This document shows positions 16,228-25,461 of a stretch of 64,000 nucleotides of DNA, piece by piece. The notes below the pieces were generated by a model. That model made no database searches, was not told the DNA's origin, and saw only the letters and a list, made by a program, of their open reading frames with translations. The DNA is taken from positions 1 through 64,000 of the forward strand of contig NZ_JBLTWO010000003.1 in NCBI RefSeq assembly GCF_049889055.1, given 5' to 3'. How positions within the stretch are numbered: position 1 is the stretch's first letter; each line of letters starts with the position of its first letter. Made by a program: the position numbers and the translations under genes. The DNA comes from Rhizorhabdus sp049889055. Lineage in GTDB: Bacteria; Pseudomonadota; Alphaproteobacteria; Sphingomonadales; Sphingomonadaceae.

Positions 16228-17100
16228 TCAGGCCCAGTCGAGCGGCTTTTCCTGCACGGAGTCGACGAAATTGGCGCAATCGAGGCGGCAGCCCAGCATC
16301 TCTCCCAATGAAGCGAGGTCCGGATCGAAGATTTGGGCGAGGCTGGCGCGCGTTTCGGCTGACAGGACGGGACGGGCGGGCATCTGCCAGAGCCGCTTGA
16401 CGCGATCGCGGACGGCCTGTGGGATCATTGTCCGGCGGATAGCGGCCAGCAGCGGTTGATCGATGATCCGGTCGCGCAGGGGATCGTCGCGCAGGCGCTG
16501 GCCCGATGCGTTGCGCGACGCCAGATCGGCTCGCCAGGCGACCGGTCCCCGATGGCCGATGAAGGCGGCGGCGCGCTCCAGTTCCTGTTGCGGTTGTGTG
16601 GCCAGTCGCTCGGCGAACATCGGCAGGATCGCCTGCTTGCCGAAGGCGGCGATCCACGGGCGCAGCTGCATGGCATAGCGACCATAATCGACGAGTTCGG
16701 GACGTCGCGCAATCGCCTGCTCGATCGGTTCCGCCACGCCATTTTCCAGCCAGAGATGGCTGTAGTGCGAGATAAGCCGTTCAATCGGATGGCGCATGAG
16801 GTAGATCAGGCGCGGCGCGGCGAGTGTTTCCCGGGCGCGGGGCACCGCCAGCGGCAGATCGGGCAGCTTGGTGTAGTGGGTGCTGGCTTCGCCCCGGACC
16901 GCGTCGGCGGGCGCTGCCGTGAAGAGGCTGCTATACCAGTCGATTCCCCGCAGCCATTGCTCGTCGTCGCTGAAGAAATTGGGTTCCTTCGGTGTGGACA
17001 TGAAGATGCCGGGCTGGGCAGCGAGCTGCGCCTGCAGCGTGCTCGTCGCGGCCTTCATAGCGCCGATGATCAGGAAATGGGGCAGCCCGGCGTCGGTCAA
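16228..17100 (-). CDS. Sulfotransferase family protein
   Basis: A 290-residue cytoplasmic enzyme predicted to move sulfate from PAPS to a glycan or lipid. The 5'-phosphosulfate loop is FLIIGAMKAATSTLQAQL (residues 9-26) and the 3'-phosphate-binding segment is MRHPIERLISHYSHLW. The start is a TTG at 17100 that overlaps the glycosyltransferase stop as TTGA, so translation is probably coupled; no ATG exists before the P-loop. Pairing with a GT2 gene suggests sulfation of a surface sugar. Confidence 0.83.
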   Translation of the reverse strand: MTDAGLPHFLIIGAMKAATSTLQAQLAAQPGIFMSTPKEPNFFSDDEQWLRGIDWYSSLFTAAPADAVRGEASTHYTKLPDLPLAVPRARETLAAPRLIYLMRHPIERLISHYSHLWLENGVAEPIEQAIARRPELVDYGRYAMQLRPWIAAFGKQAILPMFAERLATQPQQELERAAAFIGHRGPVAWRADLASRNASGQRLRDDPLRDRIIDQPLLAAIRRTMIPQAVRDRVKRLWQMPARPVLSAETRASLAQIFDPDLASLGEMLGCRLDCANFVDSVQEKPLDWA

Positions 17101-18092
17101 GCCGACACCCCGCGCGACCGATACATCAGGCCGCCGGGGCCATAATGATAGGTCAGAAAGTCGAGCCAGAGCCGCGGTGGATCATGGCGCGGGCGTCCGC
17201 GCATGGCGGCGATCAGGCGGCCGAGCGGGTGGGCGATCAGCCACAGCAGATTGGCGAGATGGGTCTTGGCCACGCCATGGCGGCGCAGGAAGAAGCGCGC
17301 GCGCGAGGCGAACCAGTAGCGGGGGCGGCGCTTCGGGCGCTCTTCGGTGAAGCCGGTCGCCTGACCGCCGAGATGGACGATCGCGCTGTCGGGGACATGC
17401 CAGGCCTCGAAGCCGGCATCGGCCGCGCGCGCGCAGAAATCGGTCTCTTCGAAATAGAGGAAATAGCCGCTGTCGAAGAGGCCGATCGCCTCAAACACCG
17501 TGTCACGGATCATCAGGTTCGAGCCTGACAGCCACTCCGCCCGGAACGGTTCATCGGACAGCGGCAGCGCCACGTCATAGCGCGAGAAATGGCTCCGCAG
17601 CGGCCCGAAGTCGAGTTCGCACAGAAACTCGCTCAACGGGCTGTGGAAGCGGAAGGCGCTGTGGCGGATCGACCCGTCGGGGCGGTGGCAGCGGCCACCG
17701 GCGAGGCCCGCGCCCGGATGACCGTCGAGAAAGTCGGCCAGCACCGTCGAAGCGCCGGGTTGCGCAATCGTGTCGGGATTCAGCAGCCAGGTGAGGCGCG
17801 GGAGTGCGCCGTTGGTGGCGCGCTCCCTGTAGTCCAGCAGGCCCGCATTGTTGCCCGCAGCGAAGCCTCCATTGCCGGGCAGCGCGAGCAGCCGGCAGCA
17901 GTCTCCGGCGCCCAGCCTTGCGATTCCCCCAGCCAATTCCGTTGCAGATCCGTCGCCCGAGCCATTATCGACGATGCAGATCTCCACATCACCCCGCGCG
18001 CGGACCTCGGGCAGCAGCGCTTCGAGCGCCTGCAGCGTCAGCGCGGCAGTGCGATAGTTGACGATGAGCACCAGGATCGGTGCGACCGGCAT
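17097..18092 (-). CDS. Glycosyltransferase family 2
   Basis: A 331-residue inverting glycosyltransferase with GT-A fold: VLIVNYRTAALTLQAL at the N-terminus, CIVDNGSGDGS binding the nucleotide, LLNPDT as the metal-binding DxD equivalent, and GYFLYFEETDFCARA with the catalytic acidic residues. The C-terminal 80 residues are basic and hydrophobic, suggesting membrane association. It resembles rhamnosyltransferases of polysaccharide loci. It is upstream of and coupled to the sulfotransferase. Confidence 0.87.
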   Translation of the reverse strand: MPVAPILVLIVNYRTAALTLQALEALLPEVRARGDVEICIVDNGSGDGSATELAGGIARLGAGDCCRLLALPGNGGFAAGNNAGLLDYRERATNGALPRLTWLLNPDTIAQPGASTVLADFLDGHPGAGLAGGRCHRPDGSIRHSAFRFHSPLSEFLCELDFGPLRSHFSRYDVALPLSDEPFRAEWLSGSNLMIRDTVFEAIGLFDSGYFLYFEETDFCARAADAGFEAWHVPDSAIVHLGGQATGFTEERPKRRPRYWFASRARFFLRRHGVAKTHLANLLWLIAHPLGRLIAAMRGRPRHDPPRLWLDFLTYHYGPGGLMYRSRGVSA

Positions 18093-18133
18093 GGCTCGGC
18101 GGTCCCCTATGCCATCACCGCTCGGTATGAGCG

Positions 18134-18163
18134 GGGATTGCCGAACAGATGCCCGGCAATCCC
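18134..18163 (-). terminator. Terminator-like hairpin downstream of purB
   Basis: A perfect 10-base stem GGGATTGCCG / CGGCAATCCC with a 10-base loop, 25 bases past the purB stop and just before the GT2 gene. No T-run follows on either strand, so it may stall polymerase or protect the 3' end rather than act as a classic intrinsic terminator. Confidence 0.4.
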
Positions 18164-18188
18164 ATTCATGACAATCGCTCGATCGGGT

Positions 18189-19487
<1,299 letters not shown>

Positions 19488-19563
19488 AGCCTGTCCTTGT
19501 TCGAGTGCCGATATGCGGGCGCGCCTAGCAGAGGGCGCCGCAGGCGGCAATCGCGTGGCGGCT

Positions 19564-20259
19564 CTATCCCATCAGGCCACGGCTCCGGAGGCTCGTCTGC
19601 CCTCTGGTGCCGACGACGATATGGTCATGGATGCTGATCCCAAGCGGACGGGCCGCCGCGACCAGTTCCTGGGTCAGGGCGATGTCCTGCCGGCTCGGCT
19701 CCGGATCGCCCGAGGGATGGTTGTGGACGATGATCAGCGCCGCCGAGCCAAGCTCCAGCGCGCGGCGGATGATTTCGCGCACATGCACGGCCGCCTGGTC
19801 GACCGACCCTTCCGATACCAGCTCGTCGCGGATGAGGACATTCTTGGTATTGAGGTGCAGGACGCGCACGCGCTCGACCATGCGGTGCGCCATGTCGGCA
19901 TGGAGATAGTTGGCCAGTGCCTGCCAGTCGGACAGGATCGGGCGATCCTTCACCTCGCTGCGAAGCAGGCGCAGGGCGGCGGCTTCGGCGATCTTGATGC
20001 CTGCTATGGCTGCATCGCTGACGTCCGCCCGGCGCAGCGATTCGGCGTCGGCCGACAGCAGCGGGCCGAGACCCCCGAATTCGTCGAGCAATTTCCGGGC
20101 GGTGGGCTTGGTGTCGACACGCGGGATCGTCAGCGCCAGCAGATATTCGACCAGCTCATGGTCGAGCAGGGCATCGGGGCCACCCTCGATCAGCCGCTTG
20201 CGCAGCCGCGCGCGGTGGCCGCTCGCATCGGTGGCGGGATCGGTCGTCGGTCGGTCCAT
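19564..20259 (-). CDS. radC: RadC family JAB/MPN-domain protein
   Basis: A 231-residue protein with an N-terminal helix-hairpin-helix-like part (HRARLRKRLIEGG ... LLALTIPRVDTKP) and a C-terminal JAMM metalloprotease-fold domain with HNHPSGDPEPSRQD (metal-binding His-x-His and Asp). RadC proteins were once linked to DNA repair, but their biochemical role is uncertain. The conserved ILSDWQALANYLHADM segment lies between the domains. Length is normal. Confidence 0.93.
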   Translation of the reverse strand: MDRPTTDPATDASGHRARLRKRLIEGGPDALLDHELVEYLLALTIPRVDTKPTARKLLDEFGGLGPLLSADAESLRRADVSDAAIAGIKIAEAAALRLLRSEVKDRPILSDWQALANYLHADMAHRMVERVRVLHLNTKNVLIRDELVSEGSVDQAAVHVREIIRRALELGSAALIIVHNHPSGDPEPSRQDIALTQELVAAARPLGISIHDHIVVGTRGQTSLRSRGLMG

Positions 20260-20315
20260 CCGCGACAGGCTAGCGCAAATCTCCGCCGCCGCCAGCCCGT
20301 GGCGTGCAGTCGACG

Positions 20316-21326
20316 TCAGACCATCCCCAGCCTATGGAAATCATGGATGTGGACCAGTCCGACGGGGCGATCGGGATCGACATGATCCATGACGAACAAG
20401 GCGGTGATCTTGTTGGTCGTCAGGATCGACAGCGCATCCTCCGCATAGGTGCCGTCGGGCACGGTCTTGGGGCCGCGCGTCATCACGTCGGCAGCGCGAC
20501 TGGTGAACAGGCGGTCCACATTGCGCCGCAGGTCGCCATCGGTGATCGTTCCAACCAAGCGCCCATCAGTATCGACGACCCCGGCAATGCCCAGGCTTTT
20601 CTCGGTCATGACGACGATCGCATCGCGCATCGGCGTCGTTGCCCCCACGAGAGGCAGCCGTTCGCCGCCATGCATGATCTCGTTCACCGGCAGAAGACGC
20701 AGCCCGATCGAACCGCCCGGATGCAGCCGTTCGAGCTGTTCGCGGGTGATGCCGCGCTGTTCCATCGCCGCGACCGCGAGCGCGTCGCCGAGCGCGAGCA
20801 TGAGGGTGGTCGAGGTGGTCGGGGAGATGTTGACCGGGCAGCTCTCCCTGACCGGCGGCAGGATGATCGGGACGGTCGCGCCTTGGGCGAGCGGCGAATG
20901 CCGCTGCGCGCTGATCGCGACGATCGGACAGCCGATGTCGCGCGCATAGTCGGTGATCGGCCGCAACTCCGGCGTGGCACCGGAATTGGACAGCGCGATC
21001 AGCAGGTCTCCGGCCAGGAGCATGCCGAGATCGCCGTGCGCCGCCTCGCCGGGATGGACGAAGATGGCAGGGGTGCCGGTCGAGGCGAAGGTCGCCGCCA
21101 TCTTTCGCGCGACATGCCCCGACTTGCCCATGCCGCTGACGACCACGCGTCCCCGGGTCGCAAGGATCAGCGACACGGCATTGGCGAACGTCTCGTCCAG
21201 CGCATCACGCAGCTGGAACAGCGACCGTGCCTCGAGGTCGATCACCTGCCGCCCGCTCGCCAGGATCGCCGCCGTTTGGGCGTGCCTCTGCGGCGCGGCC
21301 AATATCTGTCGGGGCAAGGATGCCAT
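20316..21326 (-). CDS. kdsD: Arabinose-5-phosphate isomerase (KdsD/KpsF/GutQ family)
   Basis: A 336-residue enzyme converting ribulose-5-phosphate to arabinose-5-phosphate, the precursor of Kdo for LPS core or capsule. Residues about 45-180 form the SIS domain (VVVSGMGKSGHVARKMAATFASTGTPAIF, HPGEAAHGDLG, ALSNSGATPEL); residues 210-330 hold two CBS repeats (VNEIMHGGERLPLV, ADVMTRGPKTVPDGTYAEDAL). It begins 5 bases after the three-domain gene upstream, so it belongs to the same operon. Confidence 0.92.
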   Translation of the reverse strand: MASLPRQILAAPQRHAQTAAILASGRQVIDLEARSLFQLRDALDETFANAVSLILATRGRVVVSGMGKSGHVARKMAATFASTGTPAIFVHPGEAAHGDLGMLLAGDLLIALSNSGATPELRPITDYARDIGCPIVAISAQRHSPLAQGATVPIILPPVRESCPVNISPTTSTTLMLALGDALAVAAMEQRGITREQLERLHPGGSIGLRLLPVNEIMHGGERLPLVGATTPMRDAIVVMTEKSLGIAGVVDTDGRLVGTITDGDLRRNVDRLFTSRAADVMTRGPKTVPDGTYAEDALSILTTNKITALFVMDHVDPDRPVGLVHIHDFHRLGMV

Positions 21327-21331
21327 GTGCG

Positions 21332-23440
21332 TCAGGGCTTGATCGCGAACCAGGTCGGATAGCGCGAGTTCCAGCTATCCTCCTGGCAGTCGATCACATG
21401 CAGTTCCAGCCCCTGCTCGGCGCAGAAAGCATTCACGGCCTCCACGACCAGCGGCCATTCGGGGGAGTAGTCGTCGCCGGAAAAGACACCGCCGGGCTTC
21501 AGCTTCGGGAACCAGTCGCGGAAGGTGGCTCCATTGAGCTGTCCATCATGGGCATAGCCATCGACATAGATGAAATCGAGCGAACCGTCCGGGAAGAGCG
21601 GAAGCGCCTCGTCGAAGCGCATCTTCAGGACGCTGTTGCGCTCCCGATAGGGATCGAGCCGCATCACCGCTTCGCGATACTGGTCGATCCCATGGCCACG
21701 GTCGCCGGCCCACATGTCGATGCTGTACAGATGCGCGATGTGCGGGAAGCGCAGCAACCGCTCCGAAAAATCGCCTGCCGCGACCCCGAGTTCGACGCCG
21801 ACGCCGTTTTCCGCGAAGAGGGACGCGACATCGTCGCGGCGTTCGAAACCGGCCGTCAGCGACTGAATCGCTCGGCTGAACTGCGGCGTATAATGTGCCG
21901 ACCAGCGCACGGGACCGGTTGCGCAGGGCTGTGACCGATATTCCTGACCCTTGATGTAGAAGGTGAGCGCGATCGTGTTGCGATCCCGCTCTTCGGCACC
22001 CAGGCGATCGACGCTGTGCCAGCTCTCTTCGGTGCGGACGAAGGCATAGCCGCTGTTGGGCAGAAAGGCATTTTGTTTCAGGCGCTCGAATGCCTCGCCC
22101 GACCGGCGGTGGAAGACGGTGCCGAGGTGGGACTGGCTCTCGTCCTGCGGCAGGTAGAATTGGAGCGTTGCCACCTTGGTGGCCGCGTCCGGGTGAATGC
22201 CGATGCGGTAGCCGGGCTTGTCGCGATAGAGGATCGGGACGGCCACCAACTCGGGAATCTGGCCGTCGAAACGATCGGCCAGCGTTCCGCCGAATTTGGC
22301 GGTAATCGCGGCGGCGATGCGCGGCGATGTGAACACCTCGATCATCGCCTCCCAGAAGGGCTGGTCATCTTCGGGAAGCCGCCACAGCGTCTCGTGCGTG
22401 AGGTCGAGCAGCAGGCGGGTCACCTGGCCGTACTCGTCTATGGCATCGGGATGCTCGATCGGGTCCAGCACGCCGTCGTCGGGCAGTCGCGATAGCAGTT
22501 CACGATAGACCGATGCGGGCAGCAGATCCTGGACGTAGATGTTGCCGCATGGGTCGTCGTCGAGATCGGCGGAGGCGATGCGGGCAACGATCCCGTCGAT
22601 GATCTGATCGGTCGTAACCAACGCATCTTCGGACTCGGCCGGATCTGGCGATGCGGTAGGCAAGGCGCGGGCCCGATAGGCTTCGGGGTCGCGGTGAAAA
22701 AGGAAGTTGAGCACGTCCCGCGTTTCGGGCGTGGCGAAGGCGGCGTTCTGTCTCTTATGGACGAAGCGCAGGCCGGCGCTCTCCAATATCTCGGTCACGG
22801 CGGCCACCTGACGCTCGTCACTGTCGATCAGTTCGATCGAGACCGAGCGCACACGCGGATCCGCCAGGGTGCGGCGTGCGCCTTCGACGATCGCGAGTTC
22901 GATCCCGTCGACATCGATCTTGATGTGGGTCGGAACCTCCATCCCGAAGTCGGCGACAAAGCTGTCGATGTCATAGCCGACCATGCCCTGGCGAAAGGCG
23001 GGATTGAAGGCATTGCCCCGGAAATCGAGCGCGGCCCCGAAATTGCTCATCGATGTTCCGACATCGAGGCTGGCGAGGTTCATCTCGCTGACCGACTTGC
23101 CGCTGGCGAAGGCGAGGCACAGCGGGGTGACGAGATGCTGGACATCGTTCAGCGCGATGGTGGCGCAGAGCTGACCATAATTGGCGAAGTGCGGCTCGAA
23201 CGAAAATGTCCGGATGGCCCGGGCCGCCGCGTAGATCGAATAGATGCCGATATTCGCGCCGATGTCCCAGAAGAGATCTCCCGGCTCGAAACTGTCGATC
23301 CATTCGATCGTCTCGGGCTCCTTTTCGAGAAGCGTCGCGAAGCGCCATCCGGCGCCCTGGCCGAAGTAGCGGATGAGATGGCCATGGGCATCGATCGCAT
23401 GGACATCGGCGATGTCGAAGCCGTGAACGGGGGCATTCAT
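21332..23440 (-). CDS. Three-domain protein: FkbM methyltransferase / 2OG-Fe(II) oxygenase / class I methyltransferase
   Basis: A 702-residue cytoplasmic protein joining three enzyme domains. Residues about 55-225: FkbM methyltransferase (FWDIGANIGIYSIYAAA, FSFEPHFANYGQL, HIKIDVDGIELAIVEGA). Residues about 290-490: a 2-oxoglutarate Fe(II) oxygenase-like domain with IHPDAATKVATLQFYLP (His-x-Asp), EESWHSVDRL (distal His) and RNTIALTFYIK (2OG-binding Arg). Residues about 510-700: a second SAM methyltransferase (GVELGVAAGDFSERLL, FIYVDGYAHDGQL, LKPGGVFSGDDY). ATG 23440 has GAGGAG upstream. Domain order suggests sequential methylation and hydroxylation of a glycan or lipid-linked substrate; the substrate is unknown. 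Confidence 0.8.
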   Translation of the reverse strand: MNAPVHGFDIADVHAIDAHGHLIRYFGQGAGWRFATLLEKEPETIEWIDSFEPGDLFWDIGANIGIYSIYAAARAIRTFSFEPHFANYGQLCATIALNDVQHLVTPLCLAFASGKSVSEMNLASLDVGTSMSNFGAALDFRGNAFNPAFRQGMVGYDIDSFVADFGMEVPTHIKIDVDGIELAIVEGARRTLADPRVRSVSIELIDSDERQVAAVTEILESAGLRFVHKRQNAAFATPETRDVLNFLFHRDPEAYRARALPTASPDPAESEDALVTTDQIIDGIVARIASADLDDDPCGNIYVQDLLPASVYRELLSRLPDDGVLDPIEHPDAIDEYGQVTRLLLDLTHETLWRLPEDDQPFWEAMIEVFTSPRIAAAITAKFGGTLADRFDGQIPELVAVPILYRDKPGYRIGIHPDAATKVATLQFYLPQDESQSHLGTVFHRRSGEAFERLKQNAFLPNSGYAFVRTEESWHSVDRLGAEERDRNTIALTFYIKGQEYRSQPCATGPVRWSAHYTPQFSRAIQSLTAGFERRDDVASLFAENGVGVELGVAAGDFSERLLRFPHIAHLYSIDMWAGDRGHGIDQYREAVMRLDPYRERNSVLKMRFDEALPLFPDGSLDFIYVDGYAHDGQLNGATFRDWFPKLKPGGVFSGDDYSPEWPLVVEAVNAFCAEQGLELHVIDCQEDSWNSRYPTWFAIKP

Positions 23441-23450
23441 GCTCGTCTCC

Positions 23451-25223
23451 TCACGCGGCCCGCAGCCGCTGATTCTCATGTTCCAGATCGCGGGCCCAGG
23501 ACGCGAGACCAAAGCGCCGGACGTCGACCTGACGCCAGAACAGGCCGGGATCGCGCTGCCACAGGTGAAAATGCGCGAGCGCATTGGCGCATTGCGATCC
23601 CATGTCGATGACCTCGGCCAGTTCCTGCAGATAGAAGGGCAGGGGGTGACCGTCGGGGCCCATCTGCGCATCATGGGCGCTGGCGGCTGCCTTGAGCGAT
23701 GTCTCCATACCCTGCCGGAAGCAGGCGAGCGCGGTCTGGGCGTTGCCCGCCGCGAGGTGCAGCCGTGCCTCGTAGAAGGCGGCGGCGATGCTCTTCGTCG
23801 CCAGTAGCGGCGAGAAATCCCACCAATTGGCTTCGGCGGCCTGCCGGTACCAGCGCGCGGCGTCCTCGCGTTTTTCGCTCAGTTCGCTCAGGCGGCCGGC
23901 GAGAAAAGCCAGCGAGATGCGCCAGCGCCGGACGTGGACGGGCGTCTCCGAGGTGACGGGCTGGCCTACATAGGCTTCGATCGGCGGGAGGATCACTGCG
24001 GCCAGATCGGCCCGGCGCATCTCCAGGATGCGATAGCCGAGCACTGCGATTGCCGCGCCGCGGTCGGCGGAGTCGGGGCGCGAATCCTCGATCACGCATT
24101 CGGCCAGGCGGGCGAGCTTGACCTCGTGATTCAGTCGCTCGCCCATCTGGACGAGCGAGCGATAGAGCCACGGATTGTCATAGGCCGAGCCGAAATCGAC
24201 CAGCGCCGGCGGGGTTCCGTGCCGTAGCGGATAAGCGGGATTTTCATATTCCAGCGTGGCTTCAGCACCGAGCAGCGGGTTGGCCGAGGCGACCATCAGC
24301 AGCCAGTCGACATCGGCCGCCTGTTCGGCCGGTATCTGCAGCATCATGTGCGGCCCCCGGGCATCGGGGCTTGCCGCGCATTGGGCGTAGCGGACCTCCG
24401 GGAGCAGCCATTCGGATACCGCGTCGTCCATCGCGTCCCAGTCGCGGGGGCGGCTGCCATCGCCCCGGTCGCGCCGCCATCCGAGCACGGCACGGCCGTC
24501 CGGTTTCAGCAGGCGGGCATAGTCCGCCACGCGCGACTGCCAGCCCTCCGGGGCTTCGGCGTCGAAGGCGATCACCAGGTCGATCGACTGGGCCGGGACG
24601 GCGTCGAGCGCAGGTCCCGTCGTCTCCCAGCGGGAGTCGCCATGTGCGCCGGCAAACAGCACCGATCCGGCGCGCGAGAGCGCAAGGATGATTGCGGCGG
24701 CATCGTCCGATCCGGCGTCGTCGATAAGAACGCGGTCACCCGTGCGGACATGCGTCGCGGCCATCGCAAAGCGTGCGATCACGGCGTCCGCTTCGAAGCC
24801 CCTGTCGAGCCAGCCATCGCGCTGACCACTGTCATGCTGCCAGTAAGTGAGCGCGGGCAGGCAGTCGGCGGTCCAGTCGCCATATTCGTGCAGCATCATC
24901 GACGCCGGGTGACGTCGCCAGCCATGCGCGAAGAGCTGCGCCTCGAGCGCTTCGCGCGGTTGGCCGGTGCTGTGCAGCGCGAGCGTTCCCGCTCCGGCGA
25001 ACGGGGCGATTGCGCTGGCAAAGCTGGGCCCCGCGCCCGAGCCGGCCCAGGCCAGATAGCCGGCATGAGCCGAGTTGAGAGAAGAGGATTTCGCACCCGG
25101 GGCGGCGATGCCGCAGCCCATCAGCGCCAGTTCGCAGGCGAGTTCCGGATGGGCCGCCTGGTCGATCTCGATCACGCAGGGGCCGAGCCGCTGCACCAGT
25201 GCATTTGCAATCTGAATCGACAC
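23451..25223 (-). CDS. Large methyltransferase-like protein of the glycan operon
   Basis: A 590-residue protein. Residues about 165-290 form a degenerate Rossmann/SAM-binding region (VRTGDRVLIDDAGSDDAAAIILAL, SIDLVIAFDAEAPEGW, RLLKPDGRAVLGWRRD). The rest, especially residues 370-560, is helical with TPR-like alternation (AARWYRQAAEANWW, ALACFRQGMETSLKAAAS). The start is GTG 25223, preceded by AGGAG; the open frame further upstream is non-coding in character. It lies 10 bases before the three-domain gene, so the two are co-transcribed. I do not recognise a named family. Confidence 0.62.
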   Translation of the reverse strand: MSIQIANALVQRLGPCVIEIDQAAHPELACELALMGCGIAAPGAKSSSLNSAHAGYLAWAGSGAGPSFASAIAPFAGAGTLALHSTGQPREALEAQLFAHGWRRHPASMMLHEYGDWTADCLPALTYWQHDSGQRDGWLDRGFEADAVIARFAMAATHVRTGDRVLIDDAGSDDAAAIILALSRAGSVLFAGAHGDSRWETTGPALDAVPAQSIDLVIAFDAEAPEGWQSRVADYARLLKPDGRAVLGWRRDRGDGSRPRDWDAMDDAVSEWLLPEVRYAQCAASPDARGPHMMLQIPAEQAADVDWLLMVASANPLLGAEATLEYENPAYPLRHGTPPALVDFGSAYDNPWLYRSLVQMGERLNHEVKLARLAECVIEDSRPDSADRGAAIAVLGYRILEMRRADLAAVILPPIEAYVGQPVTSETPVHVRRWRISLAFLAGRLSELSEKREDAARWYRQAAEANWWDFSPLLATKSIAAAFYEARLHLAAGNAQTALACFRQGMETSLKAAASAHDAQMGPDGHPLPFYLQELAEVIDMGSQCANALAHFHLWQRDPGLFWRQVDVRRFGLASWARDLEHENQRLRAA

Positions 25224-25461
25224 GCGACACTCCTGACAGCCGGCCTGACCGCCGGACGCGAACCAGGTTCCGCCCGGGTCCCGGAAACGAGCCGGTGGCG
25301 GAACAATGCCGGACGGCGGAAGGTTTGGACCCTGTCGTGGATAGAGGGAAAGCGTTGAGGGTTGGTTAACCATGTTTTCGGGGATCGATCCCCACCCGCG
25401 CGTGCGACGCTCTGTCGCCAGCGGGGTGACGCCATCGTCCTGAACGACTAAGCCCCGCGCT
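25224..25461. promoter_or_regulatory. Divergent intergenic region with two palindromes
   Basis: The 238 bases between the glycan operon (leftward) and ydbH (rightward). It contains the perfect palindrome TGGTTAACCA at 25363-25372, whose TTAACCA part resembles a CtrA half-site, and the perfect 14-base palindrome GGGGATCGATCCCC at 25380-25393. Both promoters should lie here, but no convincing -35/-10 pair is obvious. Regulatory function is inference. Confidence 0.35.
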
